Positions 22,751 to 33,600 of a stretch of 64,000 nt of DNA are shown here, piece by piece (position 1 is the stretch's first letter; each line of letters starts with the position of its first letter). Source of the stretch: Eleusine coracana subsp. coracana (Eukaryota; Streptophyta; Magnoliopsida; Poales; Poaceae); contig CM064424.1 of assembly GCA_032690845.1 (NCBI GenBank), positions 41,305,511 to 41,369,510 of the forward strand. Direction: 5' to 3'. The position numbers and the translations under genes were made by a program. The notes below the pieces were generated by a model. The model saw only the letters and a program-made list of their open reading frames with translations. It was not told where the DNA came from and did not search any database.

Positions 22751-25364
22751 TGTAAAAATCATGACCATTGAGGTCACCCCAAGGTATGATGTTTTGGTGA
22801 TGAATGACAAACATGAAATGTGACTAATATCTACAGAGTGTTGTTCATGTAGGAAACTTCTTCTACTCAATGATGATTATCAACGGCGGCCTTGGCGATT
22901 GATGACAATGACCATAAGCATGGAGGCTTGATGAGCTTGATGGAGTCCAAGGGTTGATGAAGATGGATTAAGGCTAAGGACAAGCTATGGAGCAAGTGTT
23001 GGGAACACTTGTCTAGTTGTTAGGGCTTTGAGTTTATAGGAAAAACTGGACTATCAAGGGGGTCTAGGTCATTTGTCTTAGGTCATGTCTAGTCGGTGAT
23101 GTGCATGAATGCTCAATGAAATCACAGGCACTAGGTGATAGTGGAGAAGCCAAAGAGCTGTTCGGAGAAGCCGGGTAACAAAGTCAAGCGAAGACGAGGA
23201 GTTTCAGCTTCTGGACAAAGTGACCGAACAGAGGGGTCAGAGGTGATCGGACTCTATTACAAATCATATGGATGATGGTGTCCTTAGCGATTGATAAAAA
23301 TGACCGCAAGCATGGAGACTTGTGAACTTGATAGAGTCCAAGGGTTGACGGAGATGGATCAAAGTGGAGAACAAGCTATGGTGCAAGTGCTTGGTATACT
23401 TGAGTAGTTGTTAGGGCTTTGAGTCCATAGAAAAAAACAAACTATCAAGGGGGTCTAGGTCATCCTCTTAGGTCATGTCTAGTCGGTGATGTGCAAGGTT
23501 GCTCGGTGAAATCACAGGCACTAGGTGACAGTGGAGAAGCCAAGGAGTTGTTCGGAGAAGTCGAGAAACCAAGTCAAGCGAGGACGATGAGTTTCAGCTT
23601 CTGGACATAGAGACCGGGCAGATGGGTCAGTGGAGACCGGACTGTACGGTCACTATGTGGAGTTTTCCAGGACTTAGCACGAAGAAGCAGGAGTCTGTCA
23701 ACAGGAAAGTCTGTACAGACCGGACGGTCCGGTCTATACAGGTGCAGGGACAATAGAAGAGGTGCATTTCATGGAGGCTCCTGGACTGGAGAGAGAAAGT
23801 GGACCAGATGGTCTGGTCGTGACCGGACAGTCCGGTCACTACAGGAGGAAGCAGCGGACAGAGATCAACGGCTCTGGAGGAGCCGTCCGGTGGAGACCGG
23901 ACATGTCCAGACCGGACAGTCCGGTCAGTACGTCCAGAGGGGCTGTTTCGTGGAGCAACGGCTAGTTTGAGGTTGGGAGCCTATATAACTTTGTTGCTGG
24001 GGTCTTTGTGACCTCTCTTGGCTAGTGGAATACCTGAGAGCATTTGGTAAGATCCAAGAGAAAAAGAGGAGAGCACTAGGAGAGGATATTGGATATCTTG
24101 AGAGTGCTAGTGAGAGTAACAAGGAGCTACCTTGCACATCTAAGGCTAGGGTGTCCTTGAGGGTGTGATCTAGGTTGTTACTCTTGGTCTATGGTGAGAC
24201 CTAGACCAGTTAGGTGTCGGTGATCGAGCCTATCGTGATTGGTTGTGAAGGTGTCACAAGTTTGTACACGGTTTGAGCCCGCCGTTGGAAGGGGCATCAA
24301 TAGTGAGCGCCCGTGCCGGCTCGGGGAGTATGGCAAGTTCTCGAGGGAGGCGAGCTTGTGCTTTGTGCAGCAATGACATACACCGTGTCTTCACTCGAGG
24401 AGTGATTGCGGGCTCGTGGGCGAGAACTCCACTTGGTGGCGGGAGGGACCAGAACTCCGGCGGGAGTGGTCCAACGAGGAATAGGAGAAGGCGTCATCCT
24501 TCCAAGACCTCAGGAAAAAATCATGAGCATTCCTTGACCCTCTCTTTACTATTTCGCAATTGTGTGCTCTAGTGATAGAGTAACTTATGGCTTGCATAGG
24601 CTAGTGTGAATTGCTTCCGCGCATTGCTTTGCATCATGAACACTAGCATGTGTAGGGTCTTGGCCTACTAGAATTGTTTAGGTTGCAACGATTCGTTAGG
24701 TTTGAGAAGCGTGAAACTGAAGTTTTTCGGATTTGTGGTCGGCTACCGATTCACCCCCCCCCCCCCCCCTCGGTAGGCCTTTGGTCCTTACAGAGTGGTC
24801 CAACGAGGAGTAGGGGAAGGTGACATTCTTCCGAGACCTCAAGAAAAAAATCATGAGTCATCTCTTACTCTACTCCTTACTATGATGCTTTACTTTCCGC
24901 ATTTACATACCATGTTATTTAAGCTTGTGTGCTTGCCTTGTTCTAGTTTATTACCTTGTAAACTTGCATGAATAGGCTTCTTTACTTGCTATTGTGCTTA
25001 GCTTTCATTCGACCACTAGCATGTGTAGGAGTTGCATTGGCTTGATTGCTCACCTTTGTATGTGTTGTAGATTTTTATTTGCTCTAGTACTCTATCTTAT
25101 ACCTTTGCATGAGTAGGCTCTTTTGCTAGCTTGTTGTGTGCTTCCGCATTGCTTTGATTCTAGCTTGCATAGGAGTTGTATTGTGTTGTGCGATCTACTA
25201 GTTTGCTTAGGTTGTTGTTCCTTGCATAGGACTGTTATCTTGTTAGTGTGATCATGATTAGAATTGTTATAGGAGTGGATTGAGTGGTCGGTTTTGGAAT
25301 TTGGCGAATTTGGTACATAGTGCGAGTTTCTGATTCACCCCCCCCCCCCCCCCCGGTCCTTTCA
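22751..25364 (+). mobile_element. 3' LTR of element A, chimeric with internal duplication
   Basis: It starts TGTAAAAATCATGACC after the polypurine tract, like the B LTRs. A unit of about 392 bases is duplicated in tandem (about 22,875-23,265 and 23,267-23,657). The first LTR-like end comes at about 24,792 with a divergent 3' segment (from about 24,510) and a 16-C run. A second block, 24,793-25,364, then repeats the usual LTR end with a 17-C run and closes GGTCCTTTCA. Palindromes GACCGGAC-N-GTCCGGTC occur at 23718-23734 and nearby. Confidence 0.65.
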
Positions 25365-25376
25365 CACATTCAATTA

Positions 25377-25887
25377 GGGTGTGATTGGTTAGTCGCATGA
25401 ACCAGTCTAGCTCGTATATGGAAGCCAGGCTCATCTCAGCCTGGCTCAAGACATACAAAGTCATTTTGTTTGGTTGATTGCATCTATTTATCCTAATCAA
25501 GATGAGATGTTGTTTGGTTGTTCGCATAGTATCTATTATTGTGATTCTAAAATAAAGAAAATAAATACTAAAATAATATTTATTTGGTTTAAACCCATAA
25601 TACAATGATTATTATATAAGTGAAACCTTAATCCACTTTTGAACATACTAATATTACTTAAGATTATGCTAATCATGTGCTAATATCATTACTAAATAGC
25701 ACAGTCGGCACATGCCGCAAGCCAGGCCTAGCAGAAACAGATTTCATTCTCATTTCTGCAGAGCCAGGCTCGAGGCTACTATTTGCATGCAACGGGACAA
25801 GCTCTGGTCCGCATGCAGGCAACTGAACAGCAGCTCGGTGCATGTGGCCAGCCTGGCTGGCGTCGGTGCAACCAACCAATCACCCCC
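25377..25887. mobile_element. Tourist-like PIF/Harbinger MITE (511 bp)
   Basis: The terminal inverted repeats are GGGTGTGATTGGTTAGT at the left and, read in complement, GGGGGTGATTGGTTGGT at the right. The element is flanked by TTA (25374-25376 and 25888-25890), the target used by PIF/Harbinger transposases. It has no coding capacity. It sits 12 bases after the end of Sirevirus A and cuts off the mariner fragment at 25,891. Confidence 0.8.
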
Positions 25888-25890
25888 TTA

Positions 25891-26625
25891 GACCTTCTTT
25901 ATTCAGCAAATGAAGCTTTCTTTTACCAATTCCTAATTCTTTAGACACATCCTCCAGGGTGCCATTACTCGAAATGGGTAGTTCATTAAGCTTGGAGAGA
26001 TCCACTTCCTTCTTCTTACGGCCCGCTTTGACTTTCCACTCAAAAAATTGACCATTGTCCTTTGGTTCAGGCACTCGTTTCCATCTTTCTAGATATGCTG
26101 AACTGTTCTAATATTCACCGAGAATTTTGTTGAGGCTTCTCCTATTTCATGTCCCTTCAATTCACCACTTTTTGCTTTTGCAAGTAAGAAATCAAATATA
26201 AGTTTCTTAATTTGTGTCCATAGGAATTTCCTTTCAATGTTGATGTGGGGCACCCTCATTGTCATCCCCCTCACCATGATTCAAACCTAATGCCAAATTC
26301 ACTTGTTCCTTGGATCTGCATTCAAGTCAGTATCATCCTATATTGGATTTGCATTTAGATCAATCTGTGCTAACCCTCTTCGACTTTCACATATATGAGT
26401 TGAACTTGATTCCCCTTGACTTGTTGAAGGAGAACTCACCCATAGATGCAGTCTTGGTGATAGCACCATCTTGCTCAAATGAGATCTAAAAATGCCCATG
26501 TTAAAAAAAGGTGACTTTCTTTTCCTACTCCTTTGACTTTCTCTTTCACTTATGTCCAACTCTCCTTGTTGGGTTCCTGGCCTTGGGGATGATATAAATT
26601 GTGTTCTTGACCTTGGAGATGACAT
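25891..26625 (-). pseudogene. mariner-like (Tc1/mariner) transposase, N-terminal fragment
   Basis: Minus-strand pieces show two helix-turn-helix-like blocks of a plant mariner-type transposase. The first has LLAKAKSGELKGHE...STKFSVNIRTVQ (26277-26089). After a stop comes GRKKKEVDLSKLNELPIS and then LEDVSKELGIGKRKLHLLNKEG (26074-25891). These bind the transposon ends. A Ser-rich stretch ending DLNANPI (26625-26338) precedes them. The catalytic DDD domain is absent: the sequence stops at the MITE. It is a dead fragment. Family assignment rests on motif memory and needs a profile search. Confidence 0.55.
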
Positions 26626-27779
26626 AAATTATGTTCCTGGCCTTGGAGAGAGCATCATCCTGCTCAATGGAGATTTGAACATGATATTGTTTGAACATGG
26701 TGATTTCCTTTTCTTACAATTTTGCCCTCCGTGCATAGCCTTGAAGAAACATTATAATAAAAAAATATAAGAATTCTTTGTCCAATCAATTTCATTTTCA
26801 AGATTGTTCAAATTCAACAACTGTAAAAAGTCAATCATGAACCACGACTTGGGCATCGGTTAAGCAATTAGAGTTGTACATAGAACGTCTCTAACAAGAT
26901 TAGAAATTGGTCCAACAAAAAGCACTTCAGTTTAGTGAGAGAAAATTCATTTCAGATCCATTTATTCAATTTTTGTACCTTGAATTTCAGATCTGCTACC
27001 ATGAACTAATGTGGTGAACCTTTCTATGGTTCACTTGTTTGAAAGCAGCATGCCATAAAGGTTAAGCAATTGAAGTAGTACCCCAGTTTACTTTCTCTGA
27101 TTTTCATTCAAGAACCTTGTTAGAAACCTGTTTGAATTCACTTTCCATAAACAAAACAGAAGACCAGTGTCTAGTTTTATTACTGCAAGTAGAAGGGTAG
27201 CAAGTTGTTTTATTACTACAAGTACTACTCTCAGCATTGTTCTAGACTGAAAATGTAGTGTCTCAGTAAATAACTTAAGCACTTTCCCTGGCACAACAAA
27301 AAATTTTAGTAAAACTTGCTCCGGTTCAGTAAACTAGAGTGGCTCCAACATCTAAAGGTCACGATTCTGATAATTGTCATACTCCAATGTGAATGTGAAA
27401 AATATGTCTCTAAAAAGTTTCATTTTGTCTCCTAGCAGTACCCAATGTTCATAAGTTGATGCAACATCAGACAAACATCAGGGTGGTTGAGATGAGCATG
27501 AATGATTCCTGGTTCTGTTTCATAGTTTGTCACTCGTAAAGCCAGGCCTGGAATTACAAAACAAACCATAGCGGGAATTGATTGAGAATTTAACGCTTGG
27601 AGAATTATGTGTTATCAAAATTTAAGCATGCATGTTTATTTGCATTCTCTCATACTTATTGTCTGACCTTAATTCTTTTCTCGCAAAATAGTAAATCATG
27701 TTCATAAAAAATTATCAACTATCATTACTGTTGTCATAGTATCAACTAGCAAATGACTATACAACATACTATTTATTCT
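26626..27779. other. AT-rich intergenic DNA, nothing recognised
   Basis: Apart from short duplicated phrases near 26,570-26,650 (CCTTGGNGATGANATAAATT twice) no gene, terminal repeat or coding pattern is visible. Confidence 0.35.
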
Positions 27780-28240
27780 GTGATAGAATCATTCTGTCGC
27801 GGATCATTGGAAATCCGTCACAATTCAGTGTCTGCGCCGGTTTCAAATTTTATTGTTGATTGAGTGTCACTGATTAAATCCACCGATGGATCTTCCAAAT
27901 CATCGCAGATAGAAGCAATCCGTGACAGTTTTTTACCGTCACAAAATAGCCCGAGGTCCAGTTAGGCCAGTGCAAAACCTAGTTTTAGTGACGAAAATAA
28001 CCATCGCGGATTGCTGCTGACATGGACAATGATGTGGGTGCCAACATGGACGATGACGTGACTGCCTACTTGGATGATGACATGGCTGCCTACATGGACC
28101 ATGACCTGGCTGTCTACGTGGACGATGATGTGGCTGCCAACGGGGTTGATGATATGGTTGCTTGCATGGCACTCATGATGAAATATGAATGCTGACAAGG
28201 ACGTTGATTTTTCAATCATGGGCTATTTATTAATGAGCCA
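27780..28240. repeat. possible CACTA-derived sequence with ~24-bp direct repeats
   Basis: Words of the CTGTCGCGGAT and CCGTCACAA type recur in both orientations (27,795-27,950, 28,002), like the subterminal boxes of grass CACTA elements. No CACTA terminus was found. From about 28,010 to 28,165 an imperfect ~24-base unit (GCCTACATGGACGATGACATG-like) repeats six or seven times. It leaves a minus-strand frame encoding His/Val-rich repeats of doubtful meaning. Confidence 0.35.
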
Positions 28241-28653
28241 ATTTGAAAAGTGAATCACTTTTTCATCCAAAAGTCAGCCCATAAATATTTTAGCCTAATG
28301 ATTTGTACATATGATCATTTCAGCCCATAAACAGCATCCATATTCATTTCAGCCCACAAACAGCACCATTAACACGGTGACCCATATTCATTTCAGCTCA
28401 TCAATATCACATTACATTCTACCATTTCAAAACAGCTCAATATTAAATTCAAAACACATCATCTTGCATCAAAAGAAATACAATTAATCTCAAGTTTCAT
28501 CTTGTATCGGAAGCAAGGAAAGCATGCAAACCATAATGACTTCATCACCAGGAGCACAAGCATTCAAGCAGCTAACAATAAGTCAAAACAGACAGCTCAA
28601 CCAGGATCGAGTTCAACCAAACGACACACGCAGGATGACAGCAGCTCAACCAG
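28241..28653. other. intergenic DNA with repeated CATTTCAGCCCA phrases
   Basis: CATTTCAGCCCA(T/C)AAACAGCA occurs twice (about 28,316 and 28,345) with a third variant near 28,390. Otherwise nothing is recognised. Confidence 0.35.
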
Positions 28654-29510
28654 AATTCAAGGTACCTGAGCATCCGAGACACACCCGTCAGTGAAATCCC
28701 ATATCAGATTGACCAGTTGCAGTACCTGATAACGATGTATCTTCGAGGTACTGAAGTCACAGAATTGCCTCTCAGTATAATGTTGCTATCAAGGCTTGCA
28801 CATCTACTTTGTGACAAAGGTTAGGCTCCCAGATTGGATAAGGAAAATGGCAACACTATCGTGTTTGCCACAATTTGACATTTTGCACAGCCAAATGCTT
28901 GCGATGGATGCCTTCTGAAATAGAATCCAAATAACACTCAGGGATATGAGCATTTAGCATTCTCTCGTAGATTAAACATTAAACAAGCTGCAGTCCCTGT
29001 ATATATATGGCAATGATAATGCAGTGACTTTTTCAATTACTTGTGCCATCCTTCACGGCAGCTCCGTAGGATTTGACTGAACAACTGTTATCTATCCCAT
29101 ATCCCGGCATGGTTCAGACCTCTAGGTCTGATATGTTTGTGAATTGATCTCTTAGACCTTCAGCTCCTCACAGTATTGCTTTCCCTTCACCATCTCTTGC
29201 TGTTGTTCAAATACACAAAAATGCTTGTAATTGTGAGCAATGGATTTCCAGTTCTTTGGGAATTTCACTTGCATTCTGAAGGGAAAACCTAATATAGTAT
29301 GCAAGAACTTCAGAATTTGTTTGTCACTTCATCCACTACCGCAACCAAGAGAAACCTTTATCAGAATGGACCAACTCAGGTGGCTAAAGAAAAATAGGTA
29401 TCAGAATTAGTAGCAATGATGCAAATACTTCGCCATGTTTTGAAGCTACTATTATGCTGCAATCAAGAAAGCCGTCGATGAACTTCTGAACCGTCCTTTA
29501 GTATTTCCGT
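28654..29510 (+). pseudogene. NLR (CC-NB-LRR) resistance-gene relic, LRR and C-terminal part
   Basis: The plus-strand translation starts with YLSIRDTPVSEIP, then LRGTEVTELP, then LSRLAHLLCDKG and LPDWIRKM: leucine-rich repeats of the class found in grass CC-NB-LRR disease-resistance proteins. Further on, in shifted frames, are LQSLYIYGND (about 28,990), a block around LTVLLSLHHLLLLF, VSNGFPVLWEFH (about 29,240), and finally KKAVDELLNRP (about 29,467), which matches the family's typical C-terminal end. The coiled-coil and nucleotide-binding domains are absent and several stops intervene. In living members the protein is a cytoplasmic immune receptor. This piece is not functional. Confidence 0.65.
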
Positions 29511-30479
29511 TCAGTACAGATCTGAAGCTAGTTCTTCTCCTGTGTATAATCATGATGGTGCTGATTGAAATAACTAAGTAAATGGTGCTATTTGATAAGG
29601 CGTCCACTAGCGTTCTTGTCCTGAAGCATAATTGTGGATTACCTGTCCGAGTCCAGTTTATGTAGAGAAGGCATCACCATTAGCTCAACTTACCGCCCCC
29701 AAAAGTTCACTTGTTGTGCAGATTTTTTTCTTCTGAACTATATATGACGATGATTTTTCTACACAAGTAGAGCGCATACCCGCTCTGCCGCGTTCCACTT
29801 CCGGGTATCGGTATCCGGTACTGCATAGGCTCAGGCAGCTCCAACATCCCATCAGTGACAGGTCGGTCCCAATCGCAGTCGATTCTCGCCACGGCGTTTC
29901 CTCCACCGCCTGCCTGCACACGAGGCCACGAGGGTGTTGCGTGGGGAAGCGGAGCAGACGATTTCGTCCATCAGCGCGGGGCCCGCGGACGTGGACCAAA
30001 ACGTTGGGCTGAGATTTTTAGCAAACATTCAAGCCCTTACACGAATTAGGAACCGTTACCAACCGTTGGAGCGACACGTTTTCACGAATTTTAGACGAAA
30101 ACAAAACAATAAAATGGACAAAATTGAAGCACCATGTGTATTTTAAATAAATGTATAGAAGATCAGATCAATGTTTAAAACTCCATGCCCAATTTCTACA
30201 ACATGCGCTTCAAATAGCCATAAAACAACTCGAATTAGCCCGAGACCATCAAACTTCAAAAGCACCAGCCAACGAGGAAGAAGGATATGAAAACCATAGT
30301 ATACAGCCTTCCAAGAGCAACCCAACTGCTTCAACCGCAGCATGTATACGCACCAATTCAACTTGTCCAGCCAGCAATTGACCAAATAATTAACAGGATT
30401 CTCATAATTTTACAGCACTAGCCACAATGGCGTGCCTGCTAAACATCCTAAACTAGGTTGACCATGCTCGACAGGACAG
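29511..30479. other. intergenic DNA, no gene supported
   Basis: A GC-richer block at about 29,700-29,990 has overlapping minus-strand open segments with no recognisable domain. The rest is AT-rich. The right part (about 30,150-30,480) may include the end of the SAM-gene transcript, but I see no clear poly(A) signal. Confidence 0.35.
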
Positions 30480-30575
30480 AACATGTACTACAAGAAGTCC
30501 GCATTTGCTGCGCTTGTACTACAAGAACATGTACTACAAGAAGCCCGCATTAGCTGCGCTGGTCCCCTTTCCGAG
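30480..30575. repeat. imperfect direct repeat, ~48-bp unit
   Basis: AACATGTACTACAAGAAG followed by a CCGCATT(T/A)GCTGCGCT word occurs twice, starting at about 30,480 and 30,528. The TACTACAAGAA word resembles CACTA ends but the leading CAC is absent. It lies just beyond the stop codon of the SAM-domain gene. Confidence 0.55.
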
Positions 30576-30645
30576 AGGGTGCGCGAGATGAGCACTGCAA
30601 CCGAATCTCCACCACCTTTCTACATCATACTCTTTCGCCAGTGGT

Positions 30646-33600
30646 TTATGCTCTTGATTCCAAGGCAAGGATGATCTTCTTCCGAGGACCCTGAAACAAC
30701 ACTCATGACTCTGAATTTTAAATCTGAACTGTTATTACTTTGAACAAGAAATATATCAGACTTGCTTACATTGAGCAATATATTGGATTCTGCTAACTAG
30801 GTTCTGGCAAAATCCAAAAAAATATATGATATAAAGATGCACCTTACAGCATATATTTCCTCAAACAGGCAAACTTGTAAATGGTCATATGAAATTTCAT
30901 TCATCAGCAACATTATCTAAATTCATGTATCAAATTACGTGTTTTTATAGGTTTACAGTGGTCTATCAAAAATTTCCTGAAGTACTTCCTCTGTCTAAAA
31001 TAGTTCACTTTAGCCATCTCCAGTTTTCCCAAACTACTTGTCATTCCCACTTTCCAATGCATTTCCTCTCTTTCTAATGCATCTCTATATCTATCTATCT
31101 CCTCGTCTCTTGTGCACCCACTTTTTCCACCTCTCCTTAACTTCCCACCCAAAGCTAAACTGTCAGCTATTTTAGGATGGAGAGTATGATGACTGATGAA
31201 GCGTAGTGTTCAAGGCAGTGAGGCATCTAGGTGGAGCTGGATTGCGCCATCTAGGTGACACGGAGTAACTAGGTCTGTTTTCGACATCTTAACAATTATG
31301 GGTGGAAGATTGTAATTCCTAACCCAATGAAGGGCACGAGATGCTAACAAGTTATTAATTTATGAGAAGAGGGAGAATGGGTAAAGATCTGCAGTATAAT
31401 TCGCCTACCATTGGAATGCCCAAAGCCTTCAGATCGCTATCAGTCATGTGCCTTAGAGCTGCCATGTCAACCTTGAAAGAGAGAACAACTATTAACCAAA
31501 TAGCCATCAAAGTCAGCATGGAAAAGGTGCAATTTTTCAGAAATATAGCCAAACCTCCTCTGCCTGGAAGGTAATTGAATACTTCTCAAGTCCAAGGGAA
31601 CTCAGGAAAGTGTCAAGTGGACTTTCAGCCTATAAAAAGTACCCAAAAGAAGCTATGTTGGATCTAAACACAATCAGTCGCTAAAGAAACATAGATGCAC
31701 ATCCATCCTGCAATACATAGCCCAATATCCAAATAATCAAATCCAGTTATTGAACTGTACCATGTATATACAATGATTTTTATCCACCGCACATTCAAAA
31801 CCACACAGACGCTCATAATCAAGCATACAGGAGAGCATAAAATATACAGCGTTGAACCTATGAGCACTGTCAAATAAGCTAAGTTGATGTGAGAGTTGAT
31901 AGATCTGGGACAAAACTTTTGCTGCATCTAATCAACTTGGCAATATTCAGCAATCAATTCTAGTCATAATATTTCACAAAACAATTGAATCGGACTTTGT
32001 TACAAATTCTGCATATTGGAATCTAGCAAAACCCTTTGACAGGTTGAATGTGGCCCATGATATGGATGCAGATTGTATATAAAAATTACAGCATGCAAAA
32101 CTATGACAATCTCTAAATAATTAGGACCAAGCACTATGCACTTAAGGTAAATACACTCAGGTATTCACCTGGACTAAATAGTTCATCTAGATACCAACTT
32201 TCCTACTTCCAATGAGACAAATACATATTCTTTGTTCCACGACAATGGCTAAAGGTCTCACTCAATTTTGTGCACATGGGTAATCACGAAAGGATGTACA
32301 CATGGAACAAAAAGGAAATGGCACAACATTAAATTCTTCTATACAAAGTTGTAAATAGATGAATCAAGCGTAAAAGAAAAGGCATCACACTACAACGTAG
32401 TCACTCCAATCCAATACGAACAAACTTTTCTGTTGTGTTAGGCCTCAGTAGAAAAATAATTTATCAATAAATTCCTTCTAGACTTTAGACAAATAATTAA
32501 AATTGGAATATGAAAAGGGGCAAAAGATGGGAAAATATGTAAAGAGCACATACCTTTGGCTGAGATATCTTCTTGGACGTAGTCTGCTTTGATGCTTTCT
32601 TACTTTGGCGTACAGGAACTTCAGCAGCGTTTTCGCGTCTCGTGATTTTTACAACCTCCGATACAGGCTTTGGTTTTGGAGGGTCAGCATTTGATGGCTG
32701 TGGATGCATAGTTCCTGATAGCTTCTCACGTAGATCTCGTACCCCAGAACTCTTCGTGCCAGCAAAGCCTGGCTGAGAGCTTCTCCTCTGAAGCTTCAGT
32801 CGTAAATCTCTTGGATCCATTGATTCTTAAAAGACAACACAGAAAGATAAAGAGTTAAATGGGAACTGAGTACAAAATGCTTGCCACACTTCAAATAGTG
32901 TATAGGTACATAAACAAAATACTTGAGGCTGGATCATCATCTTCCCGATATAAATCATGCTTCCATTTTTCATCAATCTGTCGTTGCCTGCAGGTAAGGA
33001 AATAATATACTCATTGATAGTTGTGCACATGAAAAAAAGAAATGGCACACGATAAAATTATATGATCCACAAAGAGTTCAATATCAGGATGCTAACAGCA
33101 GGTAGCAAGAGATTCTGGTTGGTGTCTGGGAGGTTGCATTCCACGTTGTCAGTATCATTTTGAGTAGGTTTCAATTTACTAGATTTCCACATTATGTCGA
33201 TAGTTTGAATAAGAAGGGAGGAAACGAAATGAGATTGAGATTGGAACCCAGTCAACTCAAGCAACAGCTCCCTTTCAGGTACTGGGTAGTTACTATACAA
33301 AAGAAAAAAACAGGTTTTTGAAAACCTGGATCCAAGAAAGAACCCCAAAACATCATCAATGCAGACAGAAGACAGATACTAAACATCCTGAATAGTTACA
33401 ACATTTATTACTTGCCTACCTAAACATGTCCACAGCTCATGCTAGGACGTTCCAGTATGAAAACATTGGGATGTCAAAATAAGAAAACAGCCAAAACATT
33501 GTGCACCCAAGTCAGACACACTAAATTGTAAGGATTTTTCTTCTGTATGTACAACTGAAAAAAAGGAAAGGATACAATAAGCATCTGTGGTTGATTCTCT

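Larger units (their letters stand above)
14668..25364 (+). mobile_element. Sirevirus-type Copia element A, degenerate
   Basis: Order: truncated 5' LTR, initiator-Met-type primer site, gag-like frames, protease, integrase, reverse transcriptase/RNase H, long 3' region with repeated AAAGGGGGAG tracts, chimeric 3' LTR. Multiple polypurine tracts upstream of the 3' LTR and palindrome clusters in the LTR are described hallmarks of the genus Sirevirus. No target duplication can be read because the left end is lost. The coding part has several stops and frameshifts, so this copy is not autonomous. Confidence 0.85.

Noticed and set aside
27962..28219. His/Val-rich repeat peptide on the minus strand
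   Set aside because: Product of the 24-bp DNA repeats; no start context or homologous protein that I recognise. Kept as a repeat instead.
29685..29999. Overlapping minus-strand frames that might be a gene exon
   Set aside because: No recognisable domain, two frames compete, and no flanking exons with matching phase were found.
30480..30575. TACTACAAGAA words as CACTA transposon ends
   Set aside because: The diagnostic CAC start, a matching inverted end and a 3-bp duplication are all missing.
32554..32820. ATG at 32820 as start of the SAM-domain protein
   Set aside because: The upstream exons at 34512-34397 and 32987-32923 join in frame and add the conserved MYSDQ...KRQRQIDEKW start, so 32820 is an internal methionine.
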